From: Paenibacillus contaminans | GTDB lineage: Bacteria > Bacillota > Bacilli > Paenibacillales > NBRC-103111 | DNA length: 64,000 nucleotides | Assembly: GCF_003285015.1 (NCBI RefSeq) | Contig: NZ_QMFB01000003.1 | Span: 434,001 to 498,000, forward strand | Direction: 5' to 3' | Part shown: positions 60,145-64,000 of the stretch, in pieces | How the letters are laid out: every line of letters begins with the position of its first letter | How positions within the stretch are numbered: the stretch's first letter is position 1 | Notes under the pieces: generated by a model | Seen by the model: only the letters and a program-made list of their open reading frames with translations | What the model was told of the DNA's origin: nothing | The model's database searches: none | Made by a program: the position numbers and the translations under genes

Positions 60145-61035
60145 TCAAGATCCTTGCGATTTATTGGATTGGAGCAGCTTGCCCGGATTAATGCCGTATT
60201 TCCGTTTGAAAGCCGCGGTAAAATGACTCGGGTTCGAATAACCGATCGCGCAGGCGACCTCGCCGACGTTCAACGCCCCCTGCTCCAGCAAATCCAACGC
60301 TTTTTCAAGACGTTTCTCCCGAAGATAACCGAATACGGTCATCCCGAATACTTCTTTAAAGCCCGCCTTCAGCTTGTAATCGTTTAACCCTACCATGCGA
60401 GCCATTTCCAGCAGGGACGGCGGCTGTTCCAAATGCTGCAAGAGCAGCTCCCGGGCCAACTCGATTTTGTCCTTATCGTCCGCCCGCAGTACGGACACTT
60501 TGCGGTCACACGAAGAATCGGCCATGTATCTTAGGAAATATATCGATAACAGCTCCAATATCTTGCTCTCGACAAATATTTTTTTGATCGGCGGCGGGTA
60601 GTCGCACTGGACGATTTGCGCAAGCAGCATTCGTTCCGCCGGCTGCAGTTCTTCCCGGCGATGTCCTGCATCAGCCGGCTTGACCCCGTTCGCAAATTGA
60701 AAATAATCGAATTCAGGATGCGCTTCGGCATATTCTTCGAAAAGCTTCGGATTGAGCTTGATTTCGACAAGTAACGTTTGTTCCTGCACACAAGTCCCCA
60801 TAGCCCGTTCGTTCTCCGTATGCGTACTACAGAAGCTTCCCTCCAAGCGAAAAAAGAGCTGCAAAGTGCCGTCACCGCCATTATCGTCTTGCATCTTTTC
60901 CCGGAAACGATTATCGGCGATGACGATTTCCATCCCGCTGCGCAGCTTGAGCCTTTCAACGGAGCCGCCTTCCCCCTCTACCCCGGAAGCGGAAATCGAT
61001 CCGGTATCCCATGACTCCTCGATAAGATCGTCCAT
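60145..61035 (-). CDS. AraC family regulator, PchR-like iron/siderophore regulator
   Basis: About 296 residues. The C-terminal 100 residues form the AraC double helix-turn-helix: PSLLEMARMVGLNDYKLKAGFKEVFGMTVFGYLREKRL and NVGEVACAIGYSNPSHFTAAFKRKYGINPGKL, the GYSNPSHFTAAFKRKYG form typical of PchR/YbtA-type siderophore regulators. The N-terminal sensor includes LQLFFRLEGSFC. A strong Fur box inside its promoter points to iron-starvation expression. The start is set at ATG 61033-61035; a TTG one codon earlier also fits AAGGAG. Confidence 0.9.
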   Translation of the reverse strand: MDDLIEESWDTGSISASGVEGEGGSVERLKLRSGMEIVIADNRFREKMQDDNGGDGTLQLFFRLEGSFCSTHTENERAMGTCVQEQTLLVEIKLNPKLFEEYAEAHPEFDYFQFANGVKPADAGHRREELQPAERMLLAQIVQCDYPPPIKKIFVESKILELLSIYFLRYMADSSCDRKVSVLRADDKDKIELARELLLQHLEQPPSLLEMARMVGLNDYKLKAGFKEVFGMTVFGYLREKRLEKALDLLEQGALNVGEVACAIGYSNPSHFTAAFKRKYGINPGKLLQSNKSQGS

Positions 61036-61074
61036 CAAACGCTACGACTCCTTTGCAAAAACAATCCCCTTTCT

Positions 61075-61103
61075 ATTTTAATGAAAACGATTATCATTAT
61101 CAA
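61075..61103 (-). promoter_or_regulatory. Fur-controlled promoter of the AraC regulator
   Basis: On the minus strand TTGATA (61098-61103), a 17-base spacer, TAAAAT (61075-61080). The Fur box GAAAACGATTATCATTATC at 61083-61101 (17 of 19 matches to consensus) fills the spacer and -35, so iron-bound Fur would block polymerase. Confidence 0.85.
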
Positions 61104-61191
61104 GATGACATTCATATTTATTTGACCTTCGGGGATACTATCGGTCAGACGAATGGCTTCCATCTTTGACCATAATGGAGGAGACAGGCTC

Positions 61192-61410
61192 ATGATTACG
61201 ATGCTGTTGACAATCGCGTTCTTAGTCGCAGGCATTCCCCGCAGCAACGATCGTCAGCATGATGGCCGTATTATGCCGGTCTACATCGTTTTGTCAGCCG
61301 TTGGATTTGGCTTGTCCATCGCATACTGGTTGGGTTACTTCCCGAAAATGGCCGACAGTATCGTTTCGACGCTGCGTATTTTCCATCAATTTTACGAGGA
61401 TGGCGAATGA
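61192..61410 (+). CDS. Small membrane protein of the germination operon
   Basis: 72 residues with two membrane segments (MITMLLTIAFLVAGI and VYIVLSAVGFGLSIAYWLGYF). The start at 61192 has GGAGG 10 bases upstream, and its stop overlaps the ATG of the GerA-type gene. Small two-helix proteins of this kind sometimes accompany germinant receptor operons (GerD-type or C-like accessories), but I recognise no specific family. Confidence 0.65.
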   Translation: MITMLLTIAFLVAGIPRSNDRQHDGRIMPVYIVLSAVGFGLSIAYWLGYFPKMADSIVSTLRIFHQFYEDGE

Positions 61411-62972
61411 TGATGGATTTATTGTCTTTTTTTAAACGAAGCACCCGCAATCAGACTCCCGAACAGCCTACTCCCGATCATACCGCGGATAAAATGAAGC
61501 TTGACCGGAATGAACTGTTCGTCACACTTGACGATAACATCGGGTTTATTCAACAAACGCTGCATGACCCGTTCGACCTTGTCATTCGGCGGCTTGAAAT
61601 TCCGCTTGCGGACGGGACTTCCGTACCCGGCGCCGTCATTTTCATGGACGGTCTGGCCGATCGCGCGCTTATACACGAATTCGTCATCGAACCTTTGCTG
61701 GATACGAAGCCCAAAACCGCTCTGCTTGAGGAATTGTCAAACAGCGTGCTGCTGGCGAGCAACGTGAAAATCGTAAATGAGTACACCAAGCTGATCGCTT
61801 CTTTGCTTTATTCAAGCACCATCGTTTTGATCGACGGCCAAGAGCAAGCGATCGTAATCGCATCGGAGGGCTGGGAGCATCGGCAGGTGACCGAGCCGCG
61901 GTTCGAGCCTGCGCTTCGCGGACCCCAGGATGCGTTCAACGAAGTGTTATGCATCAATACTGCGCTTATGCGGCGAAAAATCAAGGATCCGAATTTGGTT
62001 CTTCGCTCACTCAAGATCGGCTCCCGCAGCAAAACCGATATTGCCGTCCTTTATTTGCAGGATGTAGCAAATCCGAAAACGGTCGAGGAAGTGCTGCGAA
62101 GGCTTAAAAAAATCGAAACCGATGCGATTTTGGATGCGGGGGAGCTCGAAGACGGCTTAACGGATAACCCTTACTCGCCTTTTCCCGCAATGGCTTTTAC
62201 GGAACGAGTAGACAGATCCGCCGCCGCCATCTATGAAGGGCGCATTCTCATCCTGATGGACGGGACCCCCTTCGCAATCATCGCGCCGGTGACGCTCGTT
62301 TACCTGATGTTTACGCCGGAAGATTACTATACGAACTACTACTCGGCGACGTTCATCCGCTGGATTCGGGTGCTGGCTCTGCACATGGCGCTGTTGCTGC
62401 CGTCGATTTATATTGCAGTGACGACCTTTCACCAGGAAATGGTACCGACCGAGCTCATGATCGCCATCGCCGCCAACCGGACGAATATTCCATATCCATC
62501 GTTGATCGAAGCGCTCATTATGGAAATCAGTCTGGAGCTGTTGCGGGAAGCCAGCCTCAGGTTACCGACCACGATGGGTCAAACGATCGGCATCGTCGGC
62601 GCTCTCGTTATCGGACAAGCTGCCGTTCAGGCAAGCCTGGTCGGGCCTGTCTTAACAATCATCGTCTCCTTTACGGCCATCGGTTCCTTCGCCATTCCGA
62701 GCTACAATACGTCGGTCGCGATCCGGCTGCTGCGTTTCCCGATCATGATCCTGGCGGCTACGCTGGGCATATTCGGCATCGTGTTCGGCGCGTCCGTCAT
62801 CTTGATTCATCTGCTCAAGCTGAAATCGTTCGGCGTTCCTTATTTAGCTCCGTTCATGCCGGACAAGCTGAATCAAATCGACGACTCGCTGCTGTTCCGC
62901 AAGCCTTCGTTCAGCTTGAAGCACCAGCTGAAATATTTGCGTTCCAAGCAAAAGCCAAGACCGCGTTCGTAA
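61407..62972 (+). CDS. Spore germination protein, GerA/GerKA family
   Basis: 521 residues: a soluble N-domain (DDNIGFIQQTLHDPFDLVIRRLEIP, VLLASNVKIVNEYTKL), the GerA core EGWEHRQVTEPRFEPALRGPQDAFNEVLCINTALMRRKIKDPNL, then four to five membrane segments (ALHMALLLPSIYIAVTTFHQEMVPTELMIAIAANRTNIPYPSLIEALIMEI and later helices). It is the A-subunit of a germinant receptor in the spore inner membrane. It overlaps the small membrane gene and is followed 27 bases later by the B-subunit gene. Confidence 0.95.
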   Translation: MMMDLLSFFKRSTRNQTPEQPTPDHTADKMKLDRNELFVTLDDNIGFIQQTLHDPFDLVIRRLEIPLADGTSVPGAVIFMDGLADRALIHEFVIEPLLDTKPKTALLEELSNSVLLASNVKIVNEYTKLIASLLYSSTIVLIDGQEQAIVIASEGWEHRQVTEPRFEPALRGPQDAFNEVLCINTALMRRKIKDPNLVLRSLKIGSRSKTDIAVLYLQDVANPKTVEEVLRRLKKIETDAILDAGELEDGLTDNPYSPFPAMAFTERVDRSAAAIYEGRILILMDGTPFAIIAPVTLVYLMFTPEDYYTNYYSATFIRWIRVLALHMALLLPSIYIAVTTFHQEMVPTELMIAIAANRTNIPYPSLIEALIMEISLELLREASLRLPTTMGQTIGIVGALVIGQAAVQASLVGPVLTIIVSFTAIGSFAIPSYNTSVAIRLLRFPIMILAATLGIFGIVFGASVILIHLLKLKSFGVPYLAPFMPDKLNQIDDSLLFRKPSFSLKHQLKYLRSKQKPRPRS

Positions 62973-62999
62973 CGTTCGTTTTCCAGAGGGGGGTTGCCA

Positions 63000-64000
63000 A
63001 TGCCATCCGTTCAGCTCAGCCATAAACAGTTGATGATCATCCTCATCTTCGTCATTTACGGCACTGTGTTTATCACAATGCCTCGCGAGTTATCGGTTTC
63101 CGCCCAGCATAGCGGATGGATCGGCATCGTTCTGGCTACGTTCATCAGTCTGCTGTTCTGCTGGATGGTGGCCAAGCTGGCTTCGCATATGGAAGACGTC
63201 GATTTCATCACCTACTGCAATAAACTGCTGGGACCTTGGCTCGGGCGTATGTTTTCAATCGTATTTTTGCTGCTCCCTTCCCTGCTCTTCACGGCGTTTA
63301 CCGGACGTATCCTGATTGAAATGTTCGTTACGCTAATTATGCCGGAGACTCCGATCGGCTTGCTCCTTGCCATGGAGCTGCTGCTCCGCTTGCAGTTGGT
63401 GTACGGGGGGCTTAACGCGGTCGGACGCTGGGGGCAATTCGTCGTGCCGGGCGTCACCATCATTCTAATCGGACTGTACGGGCTTGCCGCCATCAACATG
63501 TCGAGCGACCGGATTTTGCCGTTGTCGAACGGTACGATTCCCGGCATTTTAACCGCTACGCTGATGATGTGCAGCGCGTTTACGCAAACGATGGTCGTGC
63601 TGTTCGTCAAAACCGAAATCAGCGACACATCCAAAATCAGACGTACGCTTATGCGAACCGTTACACTGGCAGCCGTCCTGTATTTAGCTACCTATTTCAT
63701 TACAATTGGAAATTACGGCATCGCATCTACGCAAAGATTCGCTTTTCCGGTCATTGAGATGATCAAGGATATCAGCTTTTTTGAATTCATCGAGCATTTG
63801 GAAGCTATTTTTCTGGCCGTTTGGGTATTTATGAATCTTACGAAGGGCTCCTTCTCCTTGTATGTGAGCTCCATTATCGTTCAGCAATGCTGCGGCTTGA
63901 AAAATTATCGCAAGGTGCTTATCCCGGTGTGCGTCATCACCTACTTTATTTCTCTCTTGCCCCAAAATATGATTCAGGCCATTTTGGAGTACGAAGAGAT
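63000..64000 (+). CDS. Spore germination protein, GerB/GerKB family permease (3' end missing)
   Basis: An open frame from ATG 63000 to the window edge, 333 residues. It has about eight membrane segments in the APC-like GerB fold: QLMIILIFVIYGTVFITMPRELS, WIGIVLATFISLLFCWMVAKL, LLPSLLFTAFTGRILIEMFV, LLLRLQLVYGGLNAVGRWGQ and VVPGVTIILIGLYGLAAINM. The family's conserved PETP turn is visible (IMPETPIGLL). AGAGGGGGG precedes the ATG. The last part and probably a GerC lipoprotein gene lie beyond the window. Confidence 0.92.
   Translation, partial: MPSVQLSHKQLMIILIFVIYGTVFITMPRELSVSAQHSGWIGIVLATFISLLFCWMVAKLASHMEDVDFITYCNKLLGPWLGRMFSIVFLLLPSLLFTAFTGRILIEMFVTLIMPETPIGLLLAMELLLRLQLVYGGLNAVGRWGQFVVPGVTIILIGLYGLAAINMSSDRILPLSNGTIPGILTATLMMCSAFTQTMVVLFVKTEISDTSKIRRTLMRTVTLAAVLYLATYFITIGNYGIASTQRFAFPVIEMIKDISFFEFIEHLEAIFLAVWVFMNLTKGSFSLYVSSIIVQQCCGLKNYRKVLIPVCVITYFISLLPQNMIQAILEYEE

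Overview
The window comes from an endospore-forming member of the Bacillales, most likely Paenibacillus or a close relative in the Paenibacillaceae. The reasons are a GerE regulator, a YhcN/YlaJ-type spore lipoprotein, two CgeB-like spore glycosyltransferases, a YheC/YheD-type coat ATP-grasp protein and a GerA/GerB germinant receptor operon, together with strong AAGGAGG-type ribosome sites and moderate GC. I saw no rRNA, tRNA, CRISPR array, insertion sequence or prophage.

Layout. 1-3.6 kb: a partial cyclic-nucleotide-binding protein, a retropepsin-like protease with a coupled small partner, gerE, and two spore or cell-wall proteins. 3.7-7.9 kb: an RND pump with its TetR repressor and twin operators. 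8.2-9.8 kb: L-serine dehydratase. 10.6-13.9 kb: a DUF4838 protein, an AraC regulator and a FapR-controlled fabHB. 14.0-16.5 kb: an AT-rich amino-sugar cassette (aminotransferase, acyltransferase, glycosyltransferase). 16.7-18.9 kb: three related small helical proteins and a methyltransferase.

19.2-34.6 kb is one long minus-strand surface-glycan operon. It holds a UDP-GlcNAc to UDP-6-deoxy-L-HexNAc pathway (4,6-dehydratase/5-epimerase, reductase, 2-epimerase), further epimerases, an RmlA-like nucleotidyltransferase, eight glycosyltransferases including two CgeB-like ones, and a tiny basic protein that shares a Gly/Tyr tag with the CgeB pair. It is followed by a 1982-residue fibre-like protein made of about 150 decapeptides, preceded by an excellent sigma-K promoter, then by a CotSA-like glycosyltransferase and a YheC/D protein. 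I infer that this whole block builds and decorates the outer spore surface late in the mother cell.

44.5-53.9 kb: a PP2C-like phosphatase, a solute-binding protein, an Fbp-type ABC importer and its YesMN-type two-component system. 54.1-55.0 kb: a DUF421 membrane protein. 55.0-58.7 kb: a ComQXP-like quorum-sensing locus. The isoprenyl transferase (comQ) and histidine kinase (comP) are on the minus strand, and an unlisted 59-residue ComX-like prepheromone ending in Gly-Ala-Trp-Met lies divergently on the plus strand with its own promoter and terminator. 58.7-61.1 kb: an unrecognised protein, a Fur-controlled flavodoxin and a Fur-controlled AraC regulator. 61.2-64 kb: a GerA/GerB germinant receptor operon that runs off the right edge.
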